Shown here piece by piece: positions 54,107-64,000 of a DNA stretch of 64,000 nt (within the stretch, counting starts at the first letter, position 1; each line of letters starts with the position of its first letter). The stretch is from Symsagittifera roscoffensis (taxonomy: Eukaryota; Xenacoelomorpha; Acoela; Convolutidae), in contig NC_087067.1 in the NCBI RefSeq assembly GCF_963678635.1, positions 1,548,001 through 1,612,000 of the forward strand, given 5' to 3'. A program made the translations under genes and the position numbers. The notes below the pieces were generated by a model. The model was not told the origin of the DNA, did not search any database, and was given only the letters and a program-made list of their open reading frames with translations.

Positions 54107-56280
54107 TGGTTTCTGGAGTCACTCACTCTGTAGTTACCACTCTGTACCTTTTTGATGATGTGATGATTGGATGACTCTTTTTTCTCGTTAGTGCCAAGCA
54201 TGTTTTCCTTTCGTTTTAGTAAACATTTAAAATGATTTTACAGCAAAAGTCAGAATGCTTAAGTTTGTTCCGTTTTTTTTTCAAATTACTGTTGAGTTTC
54301 AACCATGGCAGCGACTAGTCAAAAACATAAGAATATCATTAGGGAAACCATGGGGAACAAGCCTGCAACTTGCATTGACTGGAATCGGCCTTGTTACTGG
54401 CGATTTATTACTTCTCCATTATTTATTATTGGTGTCGTTGACAATGCTACAATCGATTTAGAGCGGAAAATCTGAAGAACACAAAAAAAAAACTGTTTCT
54501 GAAACCATCGCTAATACAGGGCAGGCTGATGCCTGCTACTTTTGTCTCAACGCATGTTCAAAAAGTTTCAGTTGACCGATCAGAGATAATTATGAGCTTT
54601 GTACCATACTGAACTTTGCTCTTCAAAATATTCAGTGAAAATTAGCAGACTTATTTTTATCATTTTTGCAGCTGTCGTAGCCCTGATGAGAGTGAAGCTA
54701 CACAAAATTTTCTCGTAATTAGAAGGTCTATTAACCGAGACTACAGTCAGGAGCACCTTCACTTTTCTAGGGTTTTTCTAGATATGGAAGAATAAAGTAT
54801 AGCGTGGATATGTGCCAATCGACCAGAATGACTTCGAAAAATGCGTGTCTTCGACGAATTTTTCCTGGAGCAGTTTTGCAGCAAGATAAGCTGAATTTGA
54901 CTATAAGCAGTGTTATTTGTTAAGCTGAATGAACTGTGAAGGGTCAGTTTGGACTGACATCGTTATTTTTAAACGTGAAACGTAACAATTTTTATTCTCG
55001 CTGCAACTGAAATCGCGAAAGTCAGACAGACAGTTTTCCCTAATCTCGAGAGCGCTCAGAGTTGTAACGAGCTTTCAGCTACAGTCGTTTAAGAGCAAGT
55101 TCCGCAAATCAGGAGGGCTGACGGGAGAGTTTGCTTCCCTTCTTGGTTGTGAAGAAGACATCTTTTCATCAGTTTTCAGGAGTCCGCAGGAGTATTTGGT
55201 TTCTGGAGTCACTCACTCTGTAGTTACCGCTCTGTACCTTTTTGATGATGTGATGTTTGGATGACTATTTTTTCTCGTTAGTTCCAAACATGTTCTCCTT
55301 TCGTTTTAGCAAACATTTAAAATGATTTTACAGCAAAAGTCAGAATGCTTAAGTTTGTTCCGTTTTTTCTCAAATTACTGTTGAGTTTCAACCATGGCAG
55401 CGACTAGTCAAAAACATAAGAATATCATTAGGGAAACCATGGGGAACAAGCCTGCAACTTGCATTGACTGGAATCGGCCTTGTTACTGGCGATTTATTAC
55501 TTCTCCATGATTTATTATTGGTGTCGTTGACATTGCTACAATCGATTTAGAGCGGAAAATCTGAAGAGCACAAAAAAAACTGTTTCTGAAACCATCGCTA
55601 ATACAGGGCAGGCTGATGCCTGCTTTTTTTGTCTCAATGCATGTTCAAAAAGTTTCAATTGACCGATCAGAAATAATTATGAGCTTTGTACCATACTGAA
55701 CTTTGCTCTTCAACAAATTCAGTGAAAATTAGCAAACTTATTTTAAACATTTTTGCAGCTGTCGGAGCCCTGATGAAAGTGAAGCTACACAAAATTTTCT
55801 CGTAATTAGAAGGTCTATTAACTGAGACTACAGTCAGGAGGACCTTCACTTTTCTAGGGTTTTTCTACATATGGAAGAATAAAGTATAGCGTGGATATGT
55901 GCCAATCGACCAGAATGACTTCGAAAAATGCGTGTCTTTGACGAATTTTTCCTGGAGCAGTTTTGCAGCAAGATAAGCTGAATTTGACTATAAGCAGTGT
56001 TATTTGTTAAGCTGAATGAACTGTGAAGGATCAGTTTGGACTGACATCGTTATTTTTAAACGTGAAACGTAACAATTTTTATTCTCGCTGCAACTGAAAT
56101 CGCGAAAATCAGACAGACAGTTTTTCCCTAATCACGAGAGCGCTCAGAGTTGTAACGATCGTTCAGCTACAGTCGTTTAAGAGCAAATTCCGCGAATCAG
56201 GAGGGCTGACGAGAGAGTTTGCTTCCCTTCTTGGTTGTGAAGAAGACATCTTTTCATCCGTTTTCAGGAGTCCGCAGGAG
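54107..56280. repeat. Two tandem copies of a 1.09-kb repeat
   Basis: Copies at about 54,107-55,193 and 55,194-56,280 (offset 1,087 bp), both starting near TTTGGTTTCTGGAGTCACTC, a few percent diverged. No coding sequence: frames of 60 codons repeat only because the DNA repeats. Confidence 0.85.
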
Positions 56281-58012
56281 TGTGCCAGTCGGTCATATTT
56301 GGAAGTTCGACCTTGAGAAAAGCAAGAGCACTTAATTTTGGGGTGAAATTTAATTTTTCAAAAATTCGAATGGAGCCTGTCATGCACGATTTTCTCGCGA
56401 TAACTGAAAACCGAAAAAGAGAATAGAACGAGAGTAGAGCTGTCCCATCTGAAACAGAGACAGGCGTATTCCCGAGAACTGGATTGTCATCACTCGATTG
56501 GATTATTATTTGAACTGAACTAGAGTGAACCTTCGGTGCAAAAGGTGGACAGCTTGAGTGTCCCAATGGTTCACGAGAAACTACATCCTAGAGTTAAACC
56601 TTGTCCTTATCATTGAAACATTAAAACTCATTTAGTTACATTATTTAATTCTCGAGTTAATTACCGACTGAAGTACTTCCCTTTCTTGAGTGTGCTACAA
56701 TGTGAGTACTTAATTTAAATTTCTAGAGTGTGTTTTATGATTGTTATGTTGAGGTAAGGCGAGTTTTAGGTTGATCCATCTGAAATGGAACAAAGTTCCA
56801 CTGTCTAATAAAAAGTAACTTAACGGATTGTTCCGACCCGGTTTTTAACGGCGTTCGTGTATTTTGGGTATCTAGAGACCTAAGTATGGGGACGTTATTA
56901 TTTCTAGAGTGGGGGGATATTTTGGTAGTAGCCTTTAAGCTGTAACGGGTCGTAGTCTCATGTCACAAGCGAACCGAATTGGCTCCGACTGATTTGAGGT
57001 AGAAAAACACAAGAGATAGTGTCCCTGACTCTTGAGCCAATGGTTATACGGCCTTTTTTTCTTAAGCCTCATGTGTGACTACAGTAGACGAATGTTACAT
57101 AGTGTTTTTATGGCGCTCCTGGGTGTTTACGACATCAAGACTACGGAGTCGAACCCACTTGAGACAGCTTCGGGCTGAATGCCCATTCTAGAGTACCGGT
57201 GGTACGGTTCGGCAGGAACGTGCAAACCTTCCGGTTGTACCGTGATAGCTTTTTAGGAAAACTCGAGAAAACTTCCTGGTACGCTCTCCGAACGAGGCTT
57301 AGCTAACCGAGTAAAAGGGGGCAACTAGGGGGACAAAAACACGAGCAAAAAGACAAAAAGCAAAACAAAAACCAGAAAAGAATAGAAAAAGGAACAAAAA
57401 CCATAAAACGAAAAAAGACAGTGACTTTGACACCAGATTAGTTGGATCAAACCTTTATATTAATTAAATAGTATACCCATACTGTTTTACAAGTTCGATC
57501 GTTTCGATCAACCTAGCAATTTAACCCAGTAACCTCAATAAAGTGCCCGAGTGTGGGGCGTTGTCAAGGGTTTTCAGATAGCTTGGAACTTAGCTGGACA
57601 ACAAGGAGACTTGACTGGAAGAGGTGACCAGCCGAGTGGGAAAGTGGTTCAGGAGCACTAGAGCTGAACCAATAGGAGACTGGACTGGAAGAGGTGACCA
57701 GTCGAGTGGGAAAGTAGCCAAGAAGGATTTGGCAGTTCTCGAGTTCTCAAGTTGGGCAGAACGGGTATCGTTAAAATCCACATTACATTATAGGAGATAA
57801 GTGTAAAATTGGATAAGCAAAATCCCCCGGTTTTGAACAACGTTTTTACTTGAGCAGGCCTGGAGACAGGTCTACGGTTTTCTCTTGAGAGGTTTAGCAC
57901 CCGGCGCTTAAGGTAATTTTAGGCTTAAGAAGGGGGGCTAAAAAGGGGGGAGGTTAGAAGGGGGGCTGGTTAGGTTAGAGGTTGGCGGTTGTAAATTGTA
58001 AAAAGGGGGGAT
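56281..58012 (+). repeat. Long direct repeat, copy A (LTR/leader-like)
   Basis: About 1.73 kb matching 59,565-61,460, starting TGTGCCAGTCGG. It contains a 69-bp minisatellite (GGTGACCAGCCGAGTGGG) in about two copies and G-rich tracts at its end. Because copy B lies just upstream of a gag-like ORF, both copies probably come from the LTR and leader of that retroelement family. Exact LTR ends are not clear. Confidence 0.65.
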
Positions 58013-59564
58013 TTGAGCGGTTTGACCGATAGCCTCTTAAGTTGTAACGAGTTCGTCGACCCGATGTTACAAGAACCACATTTGAACTGGCTTTTTAGTG
58101 ACGGTTAAAAGCATGTGAAGCTGTGTTAGACGCTAGCCGGTCGTTTAAGAACCTAGCTTTTTGCCATCGGTATGTACTTCCGGGCGAATGTTACAGTAGA
58201 AGTAGAGAGAGTCTGATGGTTGATATGAAGCCAACTAGATTGAGAAATTTTTTACATGCTCAAAATGAACCGGACGTGAAAGAAGCTCAACACAATTGAT
58301 AAGGAACCTTGGGTCTAATAGATATTTATACCAGGCTTTTGCTACCTGGCTCTATAAATTAAAAACTTCTTCGAAAGCAGTTTTCATCAATAACTTTGCG
58401 CAGGGAGAGTTTGCAACTTGTATTGCGAGAGGTTGTCTGCTTTAGCAAACTGCCTACTCTGGTTTCTTAGAATTTATTGTGAAAAATCTCAGTCCTATGG
58501 ACAGTGGAACCCTGAACTTCAAAATCTCTTGGTTGGTAATTAAATTTATCGTTGATTAAATCTGTATATTTGTCAGATTTTCTATCTTCCGCACGGCCGT
58601 TCTGGGGTTATACAGTGAGCTTCCGCTTGATTTACTTGGCTCTTCGGAGTCAGCTGTCATTACATCCCACGGGAGCTTCCCATCAGCAGCCCATGGGACG
58701 AGTGTCAAATCTTCTGGTCGCTTCTGATCTGTACTCTGGAGGTGTTGTGGCTATAAAACAAGAAATATGAGTGGAGGCGTATCTAATATTAAATGTCCAA
58801 AGAATCTCTCTGCACTTCTCAGTCAAGATAGGTCAAGCCGTCCATCATCGGTTACATCTTTTCCATAAACGCATCAATGTTTTTTTAGAAACTTTTCAAC
58901 ATACTCTATGGAGTTGTTTTCCTGTACATTTTTCAATTGGTTTTGTATTCATAATTAATTTTTTTCAAATCAAATGTAAATTGGTTTGCGATTTGTTTTT
59001 TCTCGCTGGTTTCAAACTTTTTTATTTGTGAACTGAAAACTACTTTAAATTTGTTGAAAAAAAATCAGTTTCTTATCTGTTGTGAACTCATTGTGAACTT
59101 ATCTGTTGCTAAAAATTAACGATAAGTTGTAACGAGTTCGTCGACCCGATGTTTCAAGAACCTGATTTGAACTGACTTTTTTAGTGACTGTTTGAAGCAT
59201 GTGAAGCTGTGTTAGACGCTAGCCGGTCGTTTTGAAACCTAGCTTTTTGCCGTCGGTATGTACTTCCGGGCGAATGTTACAATAGAAGTAAAGAGAGTCT
59301 GATGGTTGGCAATCAAGCCTGATGTTTCTAGACATTTCTAGTCTGATATTTCTAGATTGTTCGAGACGTTTAACCTAAGATCTTCAATAGTTTCGACAAA
59401 CACCAGTTCTTCTGAGCCAAGTTTTAGGTTTATGTCTGGTTCTATATGCGAAAATGAAATATTTTTATATTTCGTTGGGTGAAATGAGAGACCGTTTGAA
59501 ATTGACCAACCAATGAGGGCGTCCAAATCTTATGAATTATTCGAGATTGATGAAATTGAATTTT
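58013..59564. other. Spacer between long repeats, with a duplicated TGTAAC...GTTACA module
   Basis: A module of about 200 bp at 58,029-58,235 recurs at 59,122-59,312. It starts with the hairpin TTGTAAC...GTTACAA and runs to CGAATGTTACA. Diverged relatives lie inside the long repeats near 56,942-57,091 and 60,322-60,480. The intervening 900 bp has no supported gene. Confidence 0.6.
59338..59550 (-). pseudogene. Fragment of another LINE reverse transcriptase
   Basis: The minus strand reads DLDALIGWSISNGLSFHPTK...ISFS...ETIEDLRLNVSNNLE. That is the pattern of the RT region after the catalytic box in Jockey/R1-type LINEs (W...N.L....K, then LG..V...L.W). About 65 codons survive. Confidence 0.55.
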
Positions 59565-61460
59565 TGTCCCAGTCGGTCATATTTGGAAGTTTGACCTTGA
59601 GAGAAGAAAAAAACACTTGATTTTGGAGTGAAATTTAATTTTTCAAAATTTCGAATGGAACCTGTCATGCACGATTTTCTCGCGAGAACTGAAAATCAGA
59701 AAAAGAGATCAGAACAATTTCAGAACAATTGAGTAACAATCGCGGGAAAGTTGCTAGAAAAATCGGTGGGAAATTGCTATTCGCAATTTCGAAAGCAATA
59801 ATAACCTAGAGTAGAGCTGTCCCATCTGTGACAGAGACGAGAGCATTCCCTCGAGTTGGATTATTACGATTGGAATACTATTATTGACTGGACCAGAGTG
59901 AACCTTCGGTGGAAAGGTGGACAGCTAGAGTGTCCCAATGGTTCACGAGAACTTGCAGTCTAGAGTAAAAACTTGTTCTTGTTGTTAAAACTGACCAACA
60001 TTAAACTCATATTAGTTACTTTATTAATTCTTGAGTTGTCTACCGACTTATTTACTTCCTGGTTCTTGAGCGTGCTACAATGTGAGTACTTAATTTAAAT
60101 TCCTAGAGTGTGTTTTATAATTGTTATGTTGAGGTAAGGCGAGTTTTAGGTTGATCCATCTGAAATGGATCAAAGTTCCACTGTCTAATAAAAAGTAACT
60201 TAACGGATTGTTCCAACCCGGTTTTTAACGGCGTTCATGTATTTTGGGTATCTAGAGACCTAAGTATGGGGACGTTTCTAATTCTAGAGTGGGGGGATAT
60301 TTTAGTAGTAGCCTTTAAGCTGTAACGGGTCGTAGTCTCATGTCACAAGCGAACCGAACTGGCTCCGACCGTTCTTGAGGTAGAAAAACACAAGAGATAG
60401 TGTCCCTGACCCTTGAGCCAGTGGTTATAGGGCCTATTTTTCTTAAGCCTCATGTGTGACTGCAGTAGACGAATGTTACATAGTGTTTTTATGGCGCTCC
60501 TGGGTGTTTACGACATCAAGACTACGGAGTCGAACCCACTTGAGACAGCTTCGGGCTGAATGCCCATTCTAGAGTACCGGCGGTACGGTTCGACAGGAAC
60601 GTGCAAACCTTCCGGTTGTACCGTGATAGCTTTTTAAGAAAACTCGAGAAAATTTCCTGGTACGCTCTCCGAACGAGGCTTAGCTAACCGAGTAAAGGGG
60701 GGCAACTAGGGAGACAAAAACACGAGCAAAAAGACAAAAAGCAAAACAAAAACCAAAAAAGAATAGAAAAAGGAACAAAAACCATAAAACGAAAAAAGAC
60801 AGTGACTTTGACACCAGATTAGTTGGATCAAACCTTTATATTAATTAAATAGTATACCCATACTGTTTTACAAGTTCGATCGTTTCGATCAACCTAGCAA
60901 TTTAAACCAGTAAACTGAATAAAGTGCCCGAAGTGGGGCGTCGTCAAGGGTTTTCAGATAGCTTGGAACTTAGCTGGACCAATAGGAGACTTGACTGGAA
61001 GAGGTGACCAGCCGAGTGGGAAAGTGGTTCAGGGACACTTGAGCTGAACCAATAGGAGACTTGACTGGAAGAGGTGACCAGCCGAGTGGGAAAGTGGTTC
61101 AGGGACACTTGAGCTGAACCAATAGGAGACTGGACTGGAACAGGTGACCAGTCGAGTGGGAAAGCAGCCAAGAAGGATTTGGCAATTCTCGAGTTCTCAA
61201 GTTGGGCAGAACGGGTATCGTTAGAATCCACATTACATTATAGGAGATAAGTGTAAAATTGGATAAGCGAAATCCCCCAGTTTTGAGGAACGTTTTTACT
61301 TGAGCAGGCCTGGAAACAGGTCTACGGTTTTCTCTTGAGAGGTTTAGCACCCGGCGCTTAAAGTAATTTTTAGGCTTAAGAAGGGGGGCTAGAAAGGGGG
61401 GAGGTTAGAAGGGGGACTGGTTAAGTTAGAGGTTGGCGGTTGTAAATTGTAAAAAGGGGG
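59565..61460 (+). repeat. Long direct repeat, copy B (LTR/leader-like)
   Basis: About 1.9 kb matching copy A. It has an extra 90 bp near 59,705-59,800 and three, not two, copies of the 69-bp minisatellite (61,000-61,160). It begins TGTCCCAGTCGG. Confidence 0.65.
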
Positions 61461-62902
61461 AAATTAGAGTAACTAATTAGTCGACATCGTTGACTTAGTT
61501 ACATTAGAAATTAACACGCGTTGGTAATATTAGGTGGAGATCCAAAATTCAACTCGAGTTAAGACTGGTACGCTGGTTGGTTTGGTAGGGGGGACCGGAT
61601 ATAAACAGCTTTTGTGAAACCCCATAAGATCACTAGTGGGGGGAGGAAAACGCGTGGCAATTAGGTACCAGACATTTTTTTCGACGAAAGGTAGACATTG
61701 GTCACCTTTGAATTTCAGGTGGGCTCATTTTTCTGTTTTTATTATTTTTCTTACTTAGATTTTCGTTGCATTTTAGTGAGGATTTGTGTTTGGTTTTATA
61801 CGAACAGGTGATCACAAGATACCTGCGCACCTACATTGAAATAGAAACAACCAAAAAGAAGAGGGGGTCAGTATTTGGCTTTTAAGAGAGGGTTTTTGGG
61901 AAATTTTACTAGAGCTTGAGTGGTGGTACAAGGTACGGTGATTCAAGAAGACCCTACAACGAGGAAGACACTCCGTGACGAGTCTTGGGACAGTACAGAA
62001 GAAGTCTTGGGACAGAGCAGTCTTGGGACAGTGGTCTTGGGACAGGGTCTTGGGACAGTGGTCTTGGGACAGGGTCTTGGGACAGGGTCTTGGGACAGTG
62101 GTCTTGGGACAGGGTCTTGGGACAGTGGTCTTGGGACAGTGGTCTTGGGACAGTGGTCTTGGGACAGGGTCTTGGGACAGTGGTCTTGGGACGGGGTCTT
62201 GGGACAGTGGTCTTGGGACAGGGGTCTTGGGACAGGGTCTTGGGACAGGGTCTTGGGACAGTGGTCTTGGGACAGGGTCTTGGGACGGTGGTCTTGGGAC
62301 AGGGTCTTGGGACAGTGGTCTTGGGACAAGGGTCTTGGGACACTAGTCTTGGGACACTAGCCTTGGGACACTGGTCTTGGGACACTGGTCTTGGGACAGT
62401 AGTCTTGGGACACTAGCCTTGGGACAGTAGTCTTGGGACACCAGCCTTGGGACACTGGTCTTGGGACACTACCCTTGGGACACTAGTCTTGGGACACTAG
62501 TCTTGGGACACTAGCCTTGGGACACTAGTCTTGGGACACTAGCCTTGGGACACTGGTCTTGGGACACTACCCTTGGGACACTAGTCTTGGGACAGTAGTC
62601 TTGGTACAAGGGTCTTAGGACACTAGCGGAGAGTACTGTGATAGTGACGAATAGTCTTGGGACGGTATAAAAATTGAAGTAGAATCACAACAAGTGTGTC
62701 TTAAGACAGAATAAGACAAATCGAAATAGGTACGGTTAAGACCAAATTAAGGAAAGTTTTTCGGAGGTTTTAGAAAGAGAATTAGATAAGGTTTTTAACA
62801 CGTTGTACAGAATTTGTTACCACAAAAAATGTTTTTTTTACCCTTAGAATAGAATCGGGTATATAATAAAATTGTAAATAGGAGCAGTTGTAAATAGAAA
62901 TA
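61461..62902 (+). other. Leader upstream of the gag-like ORF
   Basis: No gene apart from the minisatellite listed separately. The last 240 bp before the ATG at 62,903 are A-rich with several upstream stops. Confidence 0.5.
61981..62625 (+). repeat. 13/14-bp minisatellite, about 45 units
   Basis: Units TCTTGGGACAGGG (13) and TCTTGGGACAGTGG (14) alternate from about 62,010. From 62,340 most units are TCTTGGGACACTAG. All frames on both strands stay open for 100-145 codons because of the repeat; none of these is a gene. Confidence 0.95.
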
Positions 62903-64000
62903 ATGAGGCGGAGTAGGGTACCGGTGCTCGAAAAAAGGTCAAGTGGATCAAACACGAAATATAATTCATCGCTGCGCGGAACGACATCAACGGGCCCAAA
63001 GATAACGAAGACGAACTTTTCAGTTAGCATGGTCAGCACAAGGAGTACAGCGGAGAACAGGGCGAAAGAGGGCACGGAAGGGGAGCGAGTAGAACCCACC
63101 ATCGAGATTGATCTAGAGACACCCGATCAAAGTGTGGATGAAACAAGGAAGATGGCGACAGAGTCAACTCCAATGCCCAATGCAGAGGAACCGAACCAGA
63201 AACCCATAGAGTTCTCACCGATAGATGACGCGGAAGATGCAATAGGCAACACCGAAGAAACGGTGAAAGAAGACTCTCAAGTAAAGAGGACATCTTTTAC
63301 GGAAAAATTGGGAATAATGTTCGGAATAAAAACAAAAGAAAACGTGACTGAAGAACCAAAAGCAGAAAGAGCACGAACGTTTGGGACAGTGAGCACGAAG
63401 ACCTCAGAAGCCAATCCAAGAGAGGAACAAGCTAAAGCAGAGGCTACGGCCGAAGAGAGACCGACAGCTGACCATGAAGAGACTACCATTGAGCTGGGTG
63501 ACTTGTTGGCGAAATTAAATCAGATTGACAAAAGACTTAAGCACAGTGAAGAAGACAGAGAGGTGATAAAAAAGGAGATAAGATACAACAAGCACGAGTA
63601 TCTAGACAGTTATTTTAACCTAGCTAAGGCAACAGATGAGAGACTCAAGGAAATGTCAGATAAGGTAGAAGCCACCAATGAAGAACGGGAAAAGAACATC
63701 AAAACAGACATGCAACAGTTGAAGAACCGATATGATGATGTCAACAGCCAATTAGGGAGCCTGGAAAGGAGAATGGACACAATGAGCAAGAGTCAAGCCG
63801 AGAGTTCGTGTGCAATACAGGCGAAGTTGGATGCAATCTTGAGAGGTTCCACTCCACAAGAAAGACCGGCAGCGGATCGTACGCAAAGCACCAGAGTTGA
63901 CTTTGTAGAACCACAAAGGAAGAAACGACAATCGACACCGTTGCCCTTAACCAGGGATGCGATAAGCATAGCACCAACAGCTGCGAAAACAATAATGAAG
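62903..64000 (+). CDS. Gag-like ORF of a third LTR retroelement, partial
   Basis: Open from ATG 62,903 to the window end (366 codons, no stop). A second in-frame ATG at 63,029 could also be used. The N-terminal 180 residues are acidic, rich in Glu, Lys and Thr. Then comes a long coiled coil (LLAKLNQIDKRLKHSEEDRE...LKEMSDKVEATNEEREKN...LGSLERRMDTM) and a basic segment (EPQRKKRQS). The make-up and the LTR-like repeats upstream fit the N-terminal part of a retroelement Gag; no capsid or zinc knuckle is within the window. A host coiled-coil protein cannot be excluded. Confidence 0.6.
   Translation, partial: MRRSRVPVLEKRSSGSNTKYNSSLRGTTSTGPKITKTNFSVSMVSTRSTAENRAKEGTEGERVEPTIEIDLETPDQSVDETRKMATESTPMPNAEEPNQKPIEFSPIDDAEDAIGNTEETVKEDSQVKRTSFTEKLGIMFGIKTKENVTEEPKAERARTFGTVSTKTSEANPREEQAKAEATAEERPTADHEETTIELGDLLAKLNQIDKRLKHSEEDREVIKKEIRYNKHEYLDSYFNLAKATDERLKEMSDKVEATNEEREKNIKTDMQQLKNRYDDVNSQLGSLERRMDTMSKSQAESSCAIQAKLDAILRGSTPQERPAADRTQSTRVDFVEPQRKKRQSTPLPLTRDAISIAPTAAKTIMK

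Noticed and set aside
54580-55849. Two similar minus-strand 60-codon frames as a gene pair
   Set aside because: They repeat only because the 1.09-kb DNA unit is duplicated; no domain and no signs of splicing.
58552-59031. Two plus-strand frames of 72 and 86 codons
   Set aside because: No family resemblance, hydrophobic composition as expected from T-rich DNA, and not repeated in the related copy.
61920-62416. Long open frames on both strands (repeating GLGT, VLGQ, SQDHCPK patterns)
   Set aside because: They arise from the 13/14-bp minisatellite, which leaves all frames open; no start context or family resemblance.

Overview
This window is metazoan nuclear DNA made almost entirely of mobile elements. 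It is AT-rich, has spliced genes with short GT-AG introns (about 80-730 bp), LINE and Ty3/gypsy retroelements, no bacterial-style operons, and no single-copy host gene that I can recognise. The phylum cannot be fixed from the sequence; an invertebrate is likely.

Layout. (1) 0.56-4.47 kb: two diverged, broken copies of the 3' pol end (integrase plus GPY/F tail) of an old Ty3/gypsy element. (2) 4,467-23,320: an 18.85-kb LTR retrotransposon on the minus strand, inserted into the second relic, which resumes at 23,321. It has 404/410-bp LTRs (about 99% identical), a 4-bp AGAT target duplication, a basic ORF1, gag, pol, an ATG-poor ORF3, an env-like glycoprotein and an ORF4. Gag and pol share one frame across a single TAG. 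(3) 24.0-28.2 kb: decayed sequence, unassigned. (4) 28.3-33.2 kb: LINE-1, plus strand, broken. (5) 33,217-54,075: LINE-2, minus strand, inserted tail to tail with LINE-1. It is split by (6) 35,031-51,682, a 16,652-bp DNA transposon with perfect 26-bp terminal inverted repeats. (7) 54.1-64.0 kb: tandem and direct repeats, a fragment of another LINE, a 13/14-bp minisatellite, and the start of the gag-like ORF of a third retroelement that runs off the window.

The main discovery is the 16.65-kb DNA transposon. It carries a four-exon, 1,008-aa DDE-type transposase with a split C-terminal BRCT-like domain; a six-exon, 647-aa zinc-finger/JmjC protein resembling KDM2/KDM7 histone demethylases; a four-exon, 443-aa protein of unknown function on the other strand; and a six-exon, 699-aa protein ending in a KMT5A (SETD8)-like SET domain. 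Splice joins keep all frames open and catalytic residues are present, so the element looks intact and recent. A mobile element carrying both a histone-methyl writer and an eraser suggests that it edits chromatin at its own copies or insertion sites. Large perfect inverted repeats lie in or near its promoters and introns, and GGATTCCGG-type motifs are clustered just inside both ends.

Order of events: old gypsy relics, then the giant gypsy element. Independently: LINE-1, then LINE-2 in the 3' flank of LINE-1, then the DNA transposon in LINE-2 ORF2.
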